Below are positions 35,649-48,144 of a stretch of DNA of 64,000 nt, piece after piece. A model generated the notes under the pieces. It made no database searches. It was not told the origin of the DNA and saw only the letters and a program-made list of their open reading frames with translations. A program made the translations under genes and the position numbers. Positions within the stretch are counted from its first letter, which is position 1; every line of letters starts with the position of its first letter. Origin of the DNA: Polyodon spathula (lineage: Eukaryota > Chordata > Actinopteri > Acipenseriformes > Polyodontidae); assembly GCF_017654505.1 (NCBI RefSeq), contig NC_054540.1, positions 39,506,468 to 39,570,467 of the forward strand. The letters are read 5' to 3'.

Positions 35649-36261
35649 CATAAGAAGATAAGAACATAAGAAAGTTTACAAACGAGAGGAGGCCATTCGG
35701 CCTATCTTGCTCGTTTGGTTGTTAGTAGCTTATTGATCCCAGAATCTCATCAAACAGCTTCTTGAAGAATCCCAGGGTGTCAGCTTCAACAACATTACTG
35801 GGGAGTTGATTCCAGACCCTCACGATTCTCTGTGTAAAAAAGTGCCTCCTATTTTCTGTTCTGAATATCCCTTTGTCTAATCTCCATTTGTGACCCCTGG
35901 TCCTTGTTTCTTTTTTCAGGTCGAAAAAGTCCCTTGGGTTGACATTGTCAATACCTTTTAGAATTTTGAATGCTTGAATTAGGTCGCCGCATAGTCTGCT
36001 TTGTTCAAGACTGAATAGATTAAATTATTTTAGACTGTCTGCATATGACATACCTTTTAAACCCAGAATCATTCTGGTCGCTCTTCTTTCCACTCTTTCT
36101 ACAGCAGCAATATCCTTTTTGTAGGGAGGTGACCAGAACTGAACACAATATTCATGATGAGGTCTTACTAATGCATTGTACAGTTTTAACATTTCTTCCC
36201 TTGATTTAAACACTTTTCACAACATATCCAAGCATCTTGTTGGCCTTTTTTATAGCTTCCT
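35649..36261 (-). mobile_element. 5'-truncated CR1-type LINE 3' end
   Basis: The same 3' region as at 6868 and 11199: octamer tail at 35650-35670, then C-terminal ORF2 remains (36213-36025). It is cut at 36261 where DIRS sequence begins. Confidence 0.9.
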
Positions 36262-37655
36262 CCATATGATGGCTCACCAGGCTGTTGGCCCGGTTACAGT
36301 ATCACACTGGACCGGAAGAACCTGTTCCACATTTCTATGGGTCAAGCGCACAGGAAGGAGTGTCCTGAGTTTACGTGCAGTGATTCGGCCTCTCCTTACC
36401 CCACGCGTTTCAAAGTGCATGAAGGCTACCCTCGCTCCCTTGCAGCGGCAAGTGATCAGGGTGATGAATTGCTTACACGACCAGTCACAGGAAGGAGCAG
36501 TGGCAAACAGCTATTTGTGATGAAGTTTGAGACTGGGTCTCACCCTCAACGATGCTAAAGCCAATTAATAGCAAGCTTACCTGTCGGACAACAGAATAGC
36601 AGCACTCCAGCACCAACTCTCCCTGTATGGACATGGATCGAGGGTGCCCCTTGTCTTGTGCTGCAGCAATATCAGCATCACTGAGCTTACTGTGCATGTG
36701 CCCACTGCAAGCGTGGCTCAATGCGTTCCATCCCAAGAGCGACAGACACCATCGGCTGACAGTGTCTATTGCTTGCTTGGCGGCCCTGCGTTGGTGGAGG
36801 GCTACCTCTCACCTGTGCCAAAGAGTCCGAACAGGAGTAGTTTGCAACCGCGGGGTAATGATGACGGACGCCTCCAACTCAGGTTGGGGAGTGGTCTGCG
36901 AAGGCAGAGGACGTCCCTGCATATCAGTATGCTGGAGCTGCAGGCAGTGAACCTTTACCTCCAGCACTTCCTACCCGTGGTGCAGAACAGACATGTGCTG
37001 ATCCGCATGGACAATACATCAGTGATGGCATATGTCAACCACCAGGGTGGCCTTCGGTACTCGGGGCTGCATCACCTAGCCTACAGGCTTCTGATTTGGG
37101 CACAACAGAACCCACTGTCCCTTCGGGCGATCCATTTCCCAGTATGGAGAATCGGGCAGCGGACCTCCTCTCGAGGGAGGGCCCACATCCGTCGGAGTGG
37201 TGGCTCCACCCTCAGGTGGTGCAGAGTGTTTGGGAACAGTACGGGAAAGCGCAGGTCGATCTCTTTGCCTCGACAGAGACGACACACTGCCCCCTGTGGT
37301 ACTCTCTCCACCGCTGCGGCGGTCCACTCGGCGTCGACGCCCTAGCCCACATATGGTCCAGAGCGCTCCTTGACACGTTACCGCCTCTGCCATTACTCCT
37401 GGCCTTTCTCGAAAAGGCCGGGTCAGAGAAGGTATCAGTTCTCCTAGTGGCCCACAGGTGGCCCAGGAGAATCTGGTTTTCATCCCTGTGCCAGCGATTG
37501 AACGGCCCGCTTCGTCCGAGATCTCCTCAGCCAGATGAGAGGCACTTGGCAACCAGAACCGGGCAGGCTCCAGTTGTGGGTCTGGCTCCTGAAAGGGACC
37601 GCTGGTCACCCTTAGGGCTGTCAGAAGCGGTCAGCGGTCATGGGTACACTGCAAA

Positions 37656-38610
37656 ATGCTAGGGCGCATTCCACTAGGTCGCTGTATGCCTATAAGTGGA
37701 AATATTTTCAGGATTGGTGCCGTACTTACGGTCACGATCCAATCTCCTGTCCCATGCTTGTCATCTTGCAGTCTGCAAGATCTGCTTGAGGCTGGTAGAT
37801 CACCTTCCACAATGAAGGTATATCTAGAAGCTATTTCTGATTGCCATACCCCCCTTGACTCAGTGTCTCTGAGTGCGCATTTTCTGGCTGCTCGGTTGCT
37901 CTGCGATTGCGCACCCCCCTCACCCCCACCACCCCCGAATGGAGCCTTGAAATTATACTGGCGGCTCTCATGCAGGGCCCACTTAAGCCTATATACTCCA
38001 TCGAGTTGAAGCACCTGTCCATGAAGACAGCTTTCCTCTGGGCTATCACCTCCGGAAAGCGGGTTAGTGAGCTGCAGGCGCTGTCTGTGCATAGCTCCTG
38101 CATACGTATTTGGGATGATATTAGCAGAGTGTCACTGCATGCAAACCCTGCTTTTCGCCCTAAGGTGGTTACAGCCTTCCACATAAATCAGTCTGTGAAA
38201 CTGGAGTCCTTTCATCCTCCACCGTTGCTTCGGAGGAGGATAGGAAGTTGAACCTTCTCTGCCCGGTACAGGCATTGAGATAGTTATGTGGACAGGACAG
38301 GAGCGTTGCGTCAATTTGACCATCTCTTCGTCTGCCATGGAACACGGACCCTGTGACAGCCCCTCTCCAAGCAGCGGCTGTTGCATTGGGTTGCGGACAC
38401 AGTCTCGACTGCGTATAATATTGCTGGCTAACCCCCACCTGGGCGGATAGCCGCACAGTCCACGAGAGGTGTGGCTACCTCATGGGCCCTCTTTCCAGGT
38501 GCCTCCATGGCTGAGATTTGTGACGCGGCTAGCTGGGCTACACCGCATACTTTTTCCAGGTTCTAGCGCCTGAACGTGATAGATCCCTCATTGCCGTCTG
38601 TGGGCACTAG
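37656..38610 (+). pseudogene. DIRS tyrosine recombinase, nonsense at the catalytic tyrosine
   Basis: Three frame segments (37656-37930; 37907-38251; 38440-38610) align end to end with the recombinase of copy B. In DIRS elements this enzyme integrates a circular DNA intermediate without target duplication. The Arg of the SGKRVSEL block is kept. At the position of FY in copy B (RFYCLDV) this copy has TTC TAG, so the nucleophile is lost. Confidence 0.8.
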
Positions 38611-38738
38611 GGTCCTGGAGGTTGCACGCTCGCAAATGCTAACCTTGGTTAGGCAGGGTTAAGCTTCCCTCGTATGCTGCCGTTCTTTTCTCCCTCGTGA
38701 CGGCTCTGGTACGTGTTTTCCCATAACAATGTTTTGGT

Positions 38739-38817
38739 GGCCATCTTCGAATTGAACGGGAACGTTAGTTTACCTACCGTAAACCTGGTTCCCTGAAAGA
38801 GAAGATGGCCACCAACC
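38739..38817. repeat. DIRS internal complementary region / terminus palindrome (subtype 1)
   Basis: TGGTGGCCATCTTC at 38739 pairs with GAAGATGGCCACCA at 38804, around a GTTTACCTACCGTAAAC-like centre. In DIRS elements the internal complementary region copies the outer ends and serves circle formation. The sequence of its arms differs from that of copy B (GTTGTCATTC), so copies A and B belong to different end subtypes. Confidence 0.75.
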
Positions 38818-40245
38818 GCGAGGAATGACAACCATTACCGATTGGGAAGAGCCCTCTCTGACCGCCAATCACTAAGCATATATAAAAAAGCTGCCATATC
38901 AGGGCCCTGCTGTAAGGGGGAAGTCCCTCCCACCTCCTGCTGAAGCAGGACATCCTCACAGTAGCATATTGGCATTTTCTCTCTCACTTCACTGAGACAG
39001 GTCACAGATTGCTTCATGCTTTCTTGTCCAAATTTGGCTGTTTTGTTGGTTTTGATGTAAAAGGTCCCACAAGGCCACGGAGGTCGCCTCCAAATTCTTA
39101 CACCTTCTAGCTTACCGCCAGCGCCCAAGGTGGCATTTGCAGCCTAAGGAAGAGTGGGTGGCAAGGGATCACCGCCAGCCAAGGGTAACCGGTTCTCTTG
39201 CTGGAGACCAAGGCAGGGGCCTAAGAAAGACCCGTCCCCTCCCAAGCCCAAGGGAGACCGCCCCTGAGGGGCCCTGGCTGCTACCAATCCCCCTCACAAT
39301 CGGACTGACCAATGGCAATGACCCATGGCAAGGCTGCACCCAGAACTCCTGGGAGCTATCGACAATGAGACACAGACACGATCTACAATTCCGCTTAGGT
39401 CCACCACCTTTCAAGGGTGTGCTCCTCACCACCATCGAACCAGTGAGCGCGATACTCCTTCAGCAGGAGATCACTATTCTACAACAAAAGAACGCTGTGC
39501 GCTTGGTAAATCCAAGAGATGCCCTCAGTGGCTTTTACTCCAGGTACTTCCTGGTGCCCAAGAGGGACATTGGTTTTAGACCTATTCTGGACCTCAGGGT
39601 CCTCAAGTTGTTCCTCAAACAGAGGAAGTTCAGTATGTTGACAGCACAGCGTATCCTCCAGTCCGTCCAACCGGGCGACTGGTTCACACTGATCGAATAT
39701 ATGCGCGTCGCCTTTCAAGGCAACTCGTACGAATTCTGCGTGGTGCCATTTGGCCTCTCGCTGGAGCCCCACACATTTTCAAAGTGCATGGATGCAGCAC
39801 TGGCTCCACTCAGGCTGCGGGGTATTCGGATCGTGAACTATCTGGACGATTGGCTAGTTTGCGCGCATTCCAAAGTATGTGTAGAGGCGCACACAAAACA
39901 GGTTATAGATCATGTGACAAAGTTAAGGCTCTTGATACATCAACAGAACAGCAACTTTGTACTGTCTCAGACCACAGTGTTCCTGGGGATCAAACTGAAC
40001 TCTGTGAGCATGCTTGCCTCACTGTTGGAAGACAGGATTCGGTCGTTGGAGGCCACACTCTCCCTATTCAGAGAGGACGCTCTCCTACAAGTCAAAATAT
40101 ATCAAAGGTTGTTGGGGCTGACGGCAGCCGCCTCGAGAATCCTACGCTCAAGGTGCACCCGGTCCGAGATCGGTACCGGCTGGTACAAGTGCCCAGATAA
40201 TGCCGGAAGACACTGGAGTGGTGGCTCCATCATGGAGATCCCCTA
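38818..40245 (+). mobile_element. DIRS retrotransposon copy C, left end to RT, internally deleted and 3'-truncated
   Basis: It begins with a left terminal repeat (from about 38826) of the same type as that of copy B, including a tatataaaaaagctg box. At about 39055 it jumps to sequence equivalent to 46050 of copy B, deleting about 2.1 kb of the gag region. It then runs through reverse transcriptase and stops near 40245. It follows copy A directly in the same orientation. Confidence 0.85.
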
Positions 40246-40246
40246 A
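39137..40246 (+). pseudogene. DIRS reverse transcriptase, open for 369 codons but missing domain A
   Basis: Readable blocks: GFYSRYFLVPKRD, FRPILDLRVLK, AQRILQSVQPGDWFT, YEFCVVPFGLS, and the catalytic NYLDDWLVCAHSK (about 39835). Compared with copy B a 48-bp in-frame deletion after GDWFT (about 39680-39715) removes the TDLQYAYFHV segment with the first catalytic Asp. The open frame is therefore not a working enzyme. Confidence 0.85.
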
Positions 40247-41271
40247 CTTTACCGGCTTACACTGTTATGCTGTGTATTTGTACTCACGCATTTGTCTTTT
40301 ATTCTTGGAAGCATAAGGGACTCGGGTAATCGAATACACACAAATGTTGCACCCTATGAATTGAAATAAGAAACTCTTCGAAATTACCATCTGGAATCCT
40401 AATAATAAACACTATTAAAACAATATTCACAATACAAAATAATAACAATCCTTCTCAGACCGTTGTCGTTTATGTATCCTCTACCAAGCCAGTGCCAGTC
40501 TTGCTGAGTGATACCAACGACTCCTGGAAAGACTGAACGGCACTTTTGACCTGAACACACCGGATCCCAAATCAAAACGTTAGACAATTTGACCGCGTAT
40601 CTGGGTATCCATTGTGATATCTTACTGTGAGACTGGATATGATGTAAACTGTATTTTGATTCACAACAAATACAGCTGCTGTTTTATCTGCAAGTGGGAA
40701 ACTGACGCCAAACAAGGCAGACCGTTACTTTTTTTTTCACTGTCATAATTAAGCCTCCACTCTAAATGTTCGTCTTCATTTTTTATTTTTTTATTTTCCA
40801 GAATTACTTTCTATATGATTTACTGATTTCAGCGCTTTCTTTTTGGCTTATTGGTTGCTTAGTTGTACAAAACCCGATGTGTAAAAGATTTGCCATGTCG
40901 CGGGAACGGGAATGTGCGTGTGTGTGTGTGTATAAAATGTGTTAATGCAATTATGTGAGATCTGCTTCAAAATACAACCCATGAAGTTACAGATTTGCTT
41001 TGCTTTGTCGTATTCAGCTTTTCAAAAACTTGTCAAGTTTGATGTCAGCATTTGGGTATAATAATAATACGCCAGAACACTGTTGTTCATAAAATCATGT
41101 TTGTATGCAACACTTATATTTGTTGGTGAATGTTTTTTTGTTTTTGTTTTTGGTAAAATTGATAAAGTTACGGACTAAACCGATTCAATTTTAACCCATT
41201 ATTTTAGTAGAGTTAAAGTAATAGTCAACACTTTGTATACATATGTAAACTAAGTCAAGTCCATGACTTAC
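40246..41271. other. MANSC4 intron 1, proximal part
   Basis: No repeat family or gene recognised apart from a short (GT)n near 40915-40932. Confidence 0.5.
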
Positions 41272-41491
41272 CGTTTCTAGCAAGGCAACAGGTCCTACTG
41301 CACTTCTGTGCAGTATCTTCACGGTAAAACTTCAGGAGTTGAGCGCCTTTCCACTGAGACTCCGCTACATCAATACAAATCCCGGGGAAACGACGAATCC
41401 AGCAGTTCTTATAAAAAGTAGTCCGTGAACATTTTGATTCTGTGCTGCATAATAAACATAGGATGATCAGAACTCCCCATGTGGCAACCAT
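41272..41491 (-). CDS. MANSC4: MANSC domain-containing protein 4, exon 1 (signal peptide and start of MANSC domain)
   Basis: The chosen start ATG at 41491 has G at -3 and G at +4 and begins a clear signal peptide (MVATWGVLIILCLLCSTES). An upstream in-frame ATG at 41560 would put about 23 polar residues before it and is less likely. The mature part reads KCSRTTFYKNCWIRRFPG and later QKCSRTCCLARN, with six cysteines of the MANSC domain. The donor gtaag begins at 41271 after a phase 1 base that pairs with exon 2. Together with KLHL42 upstream and MRPS35 downstream this supports MANSC4. The product is a cell-surface type I membrane protein of poorly known role. Confidence 0.92.
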
Positions 41492-41686
41492 CGCTGATAG
41501 ATGCGAAGAAATACGAGCTAAAATCAAATCATGTTTTAAATTTGACAAAAACAATAACAACTATGTTCTTCTTTTGCAAAACACCGAGACAAGGCATTGC
41601 ATTTTACGTGAGGACTGAGCACTGACATATTTAGAGGTTCTGTTCACTTAGTTACGTTACATTCCTGTCCCTTAAAGCCAAACGAA

Positions 41687-41731
<45 letters not shown>

Positions 41732-43283
41732 ACTCACATTTTTCCTCATCACCTGCTGTAGCTCGTGAGAGATTACGTTCCAAAACAACCCATTTTCAAA
41801 AATATCAATTGAAAGACGTTGCCTCTGGCTGTGTCGAAATAGCCGCTAGATAATAAACAAGTGTCCATTGACTGACTGTCAAGGTACTGATGAAGCAATG
41901 GCTTTCTTTGAAATTAAAGCCTGGTGAGCATGAGCATTCTGTGGCTAGTCCACATGTTGTCCCCACCTCTCTTAAAAAGCTTATACTTGTGTTGAATAAC
42001 TGTTTCGAAATACACCACCTTTGTCCCGCTGGCTGGGGAATTCACACACTATTTCCCAATAACTCCAGTAACTAACAGGAAAAGCAGTGATAAGATTTAG
42101 TGGAATTATTTTAATCAAATGTACATTTACTGTATAGAAAGTCCCACCCAAATCAGTGTTAAATAACCAGGGCATGGCCCTGTCAATAAGTCAGCATCAC
42201 AAAGACATTCTTCATGAGAGATACTGAAGGAGTCGAGTGGCTCAAGCTTTTGTAACAAAATAAGGGACCTGCTTGTGAGTGAATTTGAGAAAGGATTACC
42301 ATAATTATAGCAGCCCAGATTCTTTCAAGCAGGATTAGGAGGGTCTTTTTGAACAACATCTTTGACTGCCTCATTGGTTATGTGAGTTAATCATACTTTC
42401 TTGTGTTTGGGGGGTTGTTTGTGCTAGACCTAACTCATAATGCATCTGAATTGAGTTTAGTTTATGAAGTTTACAAAACATTGCATTTAGCAGACAAAGG
42501 GGGTCAGAATGCAATACACCAGAAAGGGTTAAAACCTGCTTTCAATATTGGAAGCGACAGGGTTCTTCTGAGCTGTGCCAAGTTAGGCTTGGGTGAACTT
42601 GACTGGACTGGACTTTGTGAACAGAAAAGGGTGATGCTAAATGGTCCTTTATAAGTTAGTTATTTAATTTGTTTCTTTTATGCTTATGGTTTATTTTAGC
42701 ATTTAGGTGTTGGTTTTAAAATATGATCTTTTAGATCTGTCACATTTATTAAAAGTTCAGTTTTGCACTGTATATAAGTCGTCATACTACATTTGCACTG
42801 TATATAAGTCGTCATACTACATTTGTAGCATCAGTCACGTGGGTCCATCGTACCACCACTAATAACTTTGCTAAATCATTCATTAGCAGCTCATGTCCTG
42901 CCAGTGCCAAATAGAATGTAAGTTCTATATGTAATGCTTCAAGATTAATTGTAGCTAAAAAAATAAAACAAATAAATGCATAAATAACATTTAAAAAAAA
43001 AAACATAAATCTTACCTGTTTGTTATATGTATTCTTATTTTAAAAATGATATCTGGTACTACACTTGGTTAAAATATTTTCATTGACTTATACTTGCAAT
43101 AATACACTGACAAAAAGTAGTGGTACTCTCCTCTATGCCACGTATTAATGCACCACGCATATTATCCTTCATGCCAAAAACCAACCAAACCTACTTCCTT
43201 TAGTGACTTTCAGACAGTAACATGTTTTGACCCAGAAGACACTGCTGAGGCGAAATGACCCAGGAAGTGCAAGAGTAATAGAT
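41492..43283. other. Upstream region of MANSC4 and divergent intergenic sequence
   Basis: It should contain the MANSC4 promoter, but no TATA box or other decisive element was recognised. It has a (CT)n tract at 41689-41728 and a 31-bp tandem duplication (ttgcactgtatataagtcgt..., 42763-42823). About 24 bases at 43227-43250 are nearly the same as 19674-19697 near MRPS35. Confidence 0.4.
41689..41728. repeat. (CT)n microsatellite
   Basis: About 20 CT units, roughly 200 bp upstream of the MANSC4 start. Confidence 0.95.
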
Positions 43284-43609
43284 CAGGGGTTCCCAAACTG
43301 GGGTCCACAGCAAACCTTCAAGGGAGTCCACAGCAAATATGTAAAATTATTTAACAAAAGAAAATTATGTGTGAAATATTTAAGAGCAAATCTTAAAAGC
43401 TACATAAACAAATCTTAAAACTCATACCCTTGCACCCCCTGCCCTGCACATGTTCTTTGAAACGCCAATGAAAGGAGCCTGAGCAAGGAAACGAATCCAA
43501 TGATACTTCCAAGAGTACCAGTGCCAAAAGTAAGACCTGTACAAACGAGCTGCCATCCTCAGTGAAGGCATCAAAATCTCAAAAATATGATGCTGTGTAC
43601 ATTCATTTT

Positions 43610-43785
43610 GGGTTCCCTTTCAATGGAATGACAACCATTACCGAAGGGGAAGAGCCCTCTCTGACCACCAATCACTGAGCATATATAAAAAAGCTGTCCT
43701 ATCAGGGCCCTACTGCAAAGGGGAAGTCCCTCCCACCTCCTGCTGAAGAGGGACGTCCTCACAGTAACATATCGGCATTTTCTCT
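43610..43785 (+). repeat. DIRS copy B left inverted terminal repeat
   Basis: It starts ggttccctttcaatgg and carries a TATA-like catatataaaaaagc box at about 43679-43693, which may drive transcription of the element. It matches the inverse of 49359-49546. Confidence 0.85.
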
Positions 43786-44619
43786 CTCACTTCACTGAGA
43801 CAGGTCACAGATTGCTTTGTGCTTTCTTTGTCAAAACCTGGCTGATTTGTCAGTTTAATACCATCAAATTTAATTTCATCCACGGTAAAATCACGCTTTT
43901 GAGTGTTATTGAGAGTGCTCCTGCCTAATTCTCGTGTCAGTTTACTGACTAGAGCTGGTTTTGACCCCTCTTTTGAGATTGGTAAGCGGCCATTACTCTC
44001 TTTCACTACAGATGGCCTTGTGTAGTTTGCTATACCGTGTTGGGAGCTGGTGGTGCTGTAAGGAGACCCTGTGGGCTCGAGGCATCATCCTCTACGCAGA
44101 TTTAATCGGCCATAGCGAACCAAAAAAAAAAAACAGCTCTGGCCTTGTGCCCCTCTCAAGCCTTGGGCTTTCTAGTGCGGCTGCCCTTGCCCTCAGCGCC
44201 CACGCCGACTGAATCAGCTGCACAGCCTGGCATCGACCACGCTTCTACCGGCCGACTTCAGGATTGAACCAGTGCCTACCCGACCCCGATTGACTCAGCA
44301 CCGGTGTGACCATCTTCGGCACCATCTACAGCCCGGCACCGATCACTTTCCCCATTGGTACCAACCTTGGCACCGATTGACTAGGCACTGACCGCTTGGT
44401 GCCAACCCCGGCACCAATGAAATCACCACTGATGTGACCACCTTCGGCGCTGTCTACAGCCCAGCACCGACCGCACTACCCATCTGCAGCAACCTCGGCG
44501 CCGATTGACTCGGCACCGACCTTTCGGCATTGACCACTCTCTCCCTTGGCACCGACTTCTCGGCACTGATCACAGTTCCCCTCGGCACCAAGCGCAGCAG
44601 CCCTGCCTACGCACGTACC

Positions 44620-46046
44620 ATGTCAGTGCGTTCCACTGGGTCGTCCACTGGTTTTCACCAGTGCGACCAGTGTGCGCCAAAGCTGCCTAGACAGGATGAG
44701 CACTTGTCCTGCACCAGATGCCTGGGGCCAGATCATGCAGGGAAAGCACTGACAGGTGAGTTGGATTACTCTCCATGCAGAAAGTTCTCCAATAGAACTA
44801 AGTGCAGGAGAGCAGCCCTATCCCCAACAGAGTCTCCTTCCCCGAGCCAGGGAAGAATGAGGTCTGTGGTCCAAAGTCCTCCGCAGAGGTCCTCTAGGAC
44901 CCCCTCCCCTCCCCCCTCCCCCCCATAGGCACACCTGGGTCACCCTCCCTTCTCCAGCACCGGTGCAGAGGCGCAGGCGCCTCTCACGGGAAGTGAGATG
45001 GTCACCATCGAGGCGATACCGCTCAAGGGGTCGTGCACTGGGGGACAGGCGGTCACCACACAGGTACCGCTCTCCTTCCCTGCGCAGGCGCAGACGATCT
45101 CCGTCGAAGTCGCCTCAGAGACGACCAAGCTCGGCTGAGTGGCGTTTTCAGGAACTGGCAGAGACTGTGAGGGCTCTGCAGACAATGCTGGAGAACCTGC
45201 TTAAATCTCAGGGAAGATTGCCCCCTACCACCGGGCAGCCCCAACTTCCCTAGTCTCGCTCCCCATTCCCAGCACCTAGACCTCCTAGCCCAGACAACCT
45301 GTCTTGTATAGTGTCGAGGTAAGACGTGTCTCACCCAACCACATCCATCGGGCAAGCCACAGACGCATGTGTCACAAAGGGAAGAGTTCCAGGCACTTAT
45401 GCAGCGTGCAGCTGCAGCCACAGATGTTCTCTGGCTGGCAAAACAGGAGGAAAAGGGGAACCGCTTTCTACAGAAGAAAGGGTACTCACCTTGTGCCAGG
45501 ATTTCCTCGAGCTGGTTCACTCATCCTGGAGTAACCCAGCCACCGCCCCCTCGGCCTCTAGAACAGCAGTGGCCCTGCTACACACTGCAGGAGCCCAAGA
45601 AGTGGGCTTAGGCACGTTCCCCACCATCAGGGACACAGTCACAGTACTGGTGAAGGGATATACCTTCACCAAGGCGACAAACGCCCGACCTGCCCATCCA
45701 AGCCATGCAGAACGACTGACGCCATGCTGAAAAAGGCATATGCGTCAGCGGCACTATCAGCCATGGCTGCCAATGCAGTGGCTATAATGGTCCTGTACCA
45801 GGCACAGCTGGCTGAAAGGCTGCAGGAGCGGGCAGCGGAGACAGACACAGGGTAGTTACTGGTGGTAGCAACAGTGATGACCGACCTAATGGGGGAGTTA
45901 GGTCAGGCATCAGGCAGGTCTCTAGCGGCGCTGGTAGCTGTGCTCAGACACCTCTGGCTAACCGAGGCCAAGGTCATCCAGACAGAGAAGGTAGCGATAT
46001 TAGATGCCCCTATTACAGGCATTCGGAGCGACCATTGATGTGAGCC
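44620..46046 (+). pseudogene. DIRS gag-like region, frameshifted
   Basis: The ATG at 44620 starts a frame with a Cys-rich motif (CDQCAPKLP then SCTRCLGPDHAG), typical for the N-terminus of DIRS first-ORF proteins. A C-run near 44915-44930 shifts the frame to an Arg/Ser-rich stretch (44963-45253) ending in a helical segment ELAETVRALQTMLENLL. Later pieces (REEFQALMQRAAAATDV near 45370, and an alanine-rich helix near 45725-45840) continue the protein in other frames. At least three frame changes are present. Confidence 0.75.
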
Positions 46047-47020
46047 TTGAAAAGTCCCACAAGGCCAAAGAGGTCTCTTCGAAGTTCTCGCACCTTCCTG
46101 CCAACCGCCAGCGCCCAAAGTGGACTTCACAGCCTGCAGGGGCAACAGGGCCTGAACGTCGCCCGCCACCCCAAAACAGACAAGCAGACAGAGGCAGAGC
46201 CGGCGGCAACGGACCACTGCCAGCCAGAGTTAACCGGTTCTCAGGCTGGAGACCGAGGCCGGGGCCTAAAAAAGACCCACCCCCTCCCAAGCCCAAGGAA
46301 GACTGCCCCTGAGAGGCCCTGGCTGCCACCAACCCCCCTCACAACCGGACTAACCAAAGGCAACAACCCATGTCTAGGCTGCACCCAGGACTCCTGGGTG
46401 CTATCGACAATGAGACACGGATATGCTCTACAATTCCGCTTAGGTCCGCCATGCTTCAAGGGTGTGCTTCTCACCACCGTCGAACCAGCGAGCGCGATAT
46501 TCCTCCAACAGGAGATCGCCAATCTTCAACAGAAGAAAGCTGTATGCTTGGTAGATCCGACAGATGCCCTCAGCAGCTTTTACTCCAGGTACTTCCTGGT
46601 GCCCAAGAGGGATGGCGGTTTCAGACCTATTCTGGACCTCAGGGTCCTCAATTTGTTCCTCAAACAGAGGAAGTTCAATATGTTGACAGCACAGCGTATC
46701 CTCCAGTCCATCCAACCGGGCGACTGGTTCACATCGACCGACCTGCAATACGCCTATTTCCATGTCCCGATCCGTCCCACGCACAGCAAATATCTGCGCT
46801 TCACCATTCAAGGCAATGCGTACGAATTCTGTGTGCTGCCATTTGGCCCCTCGCTGGCGCTCCTCACATTTTCGAAGTGCATGGATGCAGCACTGGCTCC
46901 ACTCAGACTGTGGGGTATTTGGATCCTGAGCTGGATGATTGGCTAGTTTGCACGCATTCCAAAGCATGTGCAGAGGCACACACAAAACAGGTCATAGATC
47001 ATGTGACGAAGTGAAGGCTC
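46047..47020 (+). pseudogene. DIRS reverse transcriptase, catalytic YLDD box destroyed
   Basis: The frame includes SSFYSRYFLVPKRDGGFRP, AQRILQSIQPGDWFTSTDLQ with the first catalytic Asp, YEFCVLPFG and FSKCMDAALAPL. At the place of NYLDDWL in copy C a 4-bp deletion (46928-46935) removes the Tyr and shifts frame, and the frame ends at 46946. The other frame then shows DDWLVCTHSKAC. Confidence 0.88.
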
Positions 47021-47187
47021 TCGATACACCTACAGAAGAGTAACTTTGAAACGTCTCAGACCACAGTGTTCCTGGGGATCAAACTGAACTCTGTGAGCAC
47101 GCTTGTCTCACTGTCGGATTCGATCGTTGGAGGCCACACTCTCCCTATTCAGAGGACGCTCTCCTACAGGTCAAAATATATCAAAGG

Positions 47188-48140
47188 TTGTTGAGGCTGA
47201 TGGCAACCACCTCGAGAATCCTTCAACTAGGGCTGCTGAGAATGCGCTTGCTTCAAGACTGGGTAAATGCACTCAAGGTTTACCTGGTCCGAGATCAGTA
47301 CCGGCTGGTGAGACAATGCCGGAACACACTGGAGTGGTGGCTCCGTCCTGGCAATCTGCTCCTCAGAACTCCCCTTGGATCCCCTCACAGAAGGGAAGTG
47401 GTCACTACAGATGCCTCCAGCATGGGCTGGGGAGTGGTTTAGAATGGTAAAGGAATATGAGGTCAGTGAAAGGGACAGTGGCAGCAAGTGCACATAATTG
47501 CCCAAGAGGTGCAAGCAGAGAACCTGGCTTAATCTAATTTTTGCCAGCAGTTAGTGCACAAACATGTGCTGGTCCAGACGGACAATACTACAGTGGTAGC
47601 CTACATAAACCACTAAGGCGGTCTGCTCTCGGCAGGCCTTCACCAGGCAGCACACACACTCCTGTCCTGGACGCACAGAAATTTGCGTTCCATCAGGGCG
47701 GTTCACCTCCCCGGTGTAGACAACAAGGCAGCAGACCTCCTGTCCAGAAAAGCTCCAGACAGCTCGGAATGGAGACTGCATCCTCAACTGGTGAAACAGA
47801 TTTGGGAGAGGTTTTGACCAGCACGAGTCGACCTCTTTACCACAGCTGAGTCCACTCATTGCCCCTCATGGTTCTCCATGGAGAGAGATGGGGGCCCCCT
47901 GGGAGTAGACGCTCTAGCTCAACCCTGGCCACAGGGGCCCTTGTATGTGTTCCCTTTGCTACCATTATTACCCCTGACAAGAGAGAGGATCAGGGTGGAG
48001 AGAGCACAGGTTTTGCTGGTTGCACCCAGATGGCCGAGACGCCCCTGGTTTGCTCTCCTCTCCGACATGTTGTCGGGTCAGCCGTGGCAGCTCCCGCTGC
48101 GCAAGGACCTCCGGGTCCAGCCGTTGAATGGAGCCATCTA
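47188..48140 (+). pseudogene. DIRS RNase H and connecting region
   Basis: Blocks TTDASSMGWGVV (47403), VQTDNTTVVAYINH (47573), HLPGVDNKAADLLSRK (47705) and EWRLHPQLVKQIWERF (47768) give the RNase H fold and its C-terminal extension. VLLVAPRWPRRPWF (48010) follows. In-frame stops occur after GWGVV and after YINH. Confidence 0.82.
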
Positions 48141-48144
48141 TTCA

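Larger units (their letters stand above)
36268..38817 (+). mobile_element. DIRS retrotransposon copy A, 5'-truncated
   Basis: It begins inside the reverse transcriptase (SKCMKATLAPL, about 36410). RNase H follows (MTDASNSGWGVVCEG at 36860; MDNTSVMAYVNHQGG at 37010), then a DIRS block with EWWLHPQVVQSVW (37196), and a tyrosine recombinase from about 37650 to 38610. The recombinase retains KTAFLWAITSGKRVSELQAL with the first catalytic Arg (38020) and STRGVATSWALF with the HxxR Arg (38460). The HxxR His codon is changed and the catalytic Tyr codon is TAG (38565). Several frameshifts interrupt the coding parts. A palindrome (internal complementary region) closes the copy. Confidence 0.88.
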
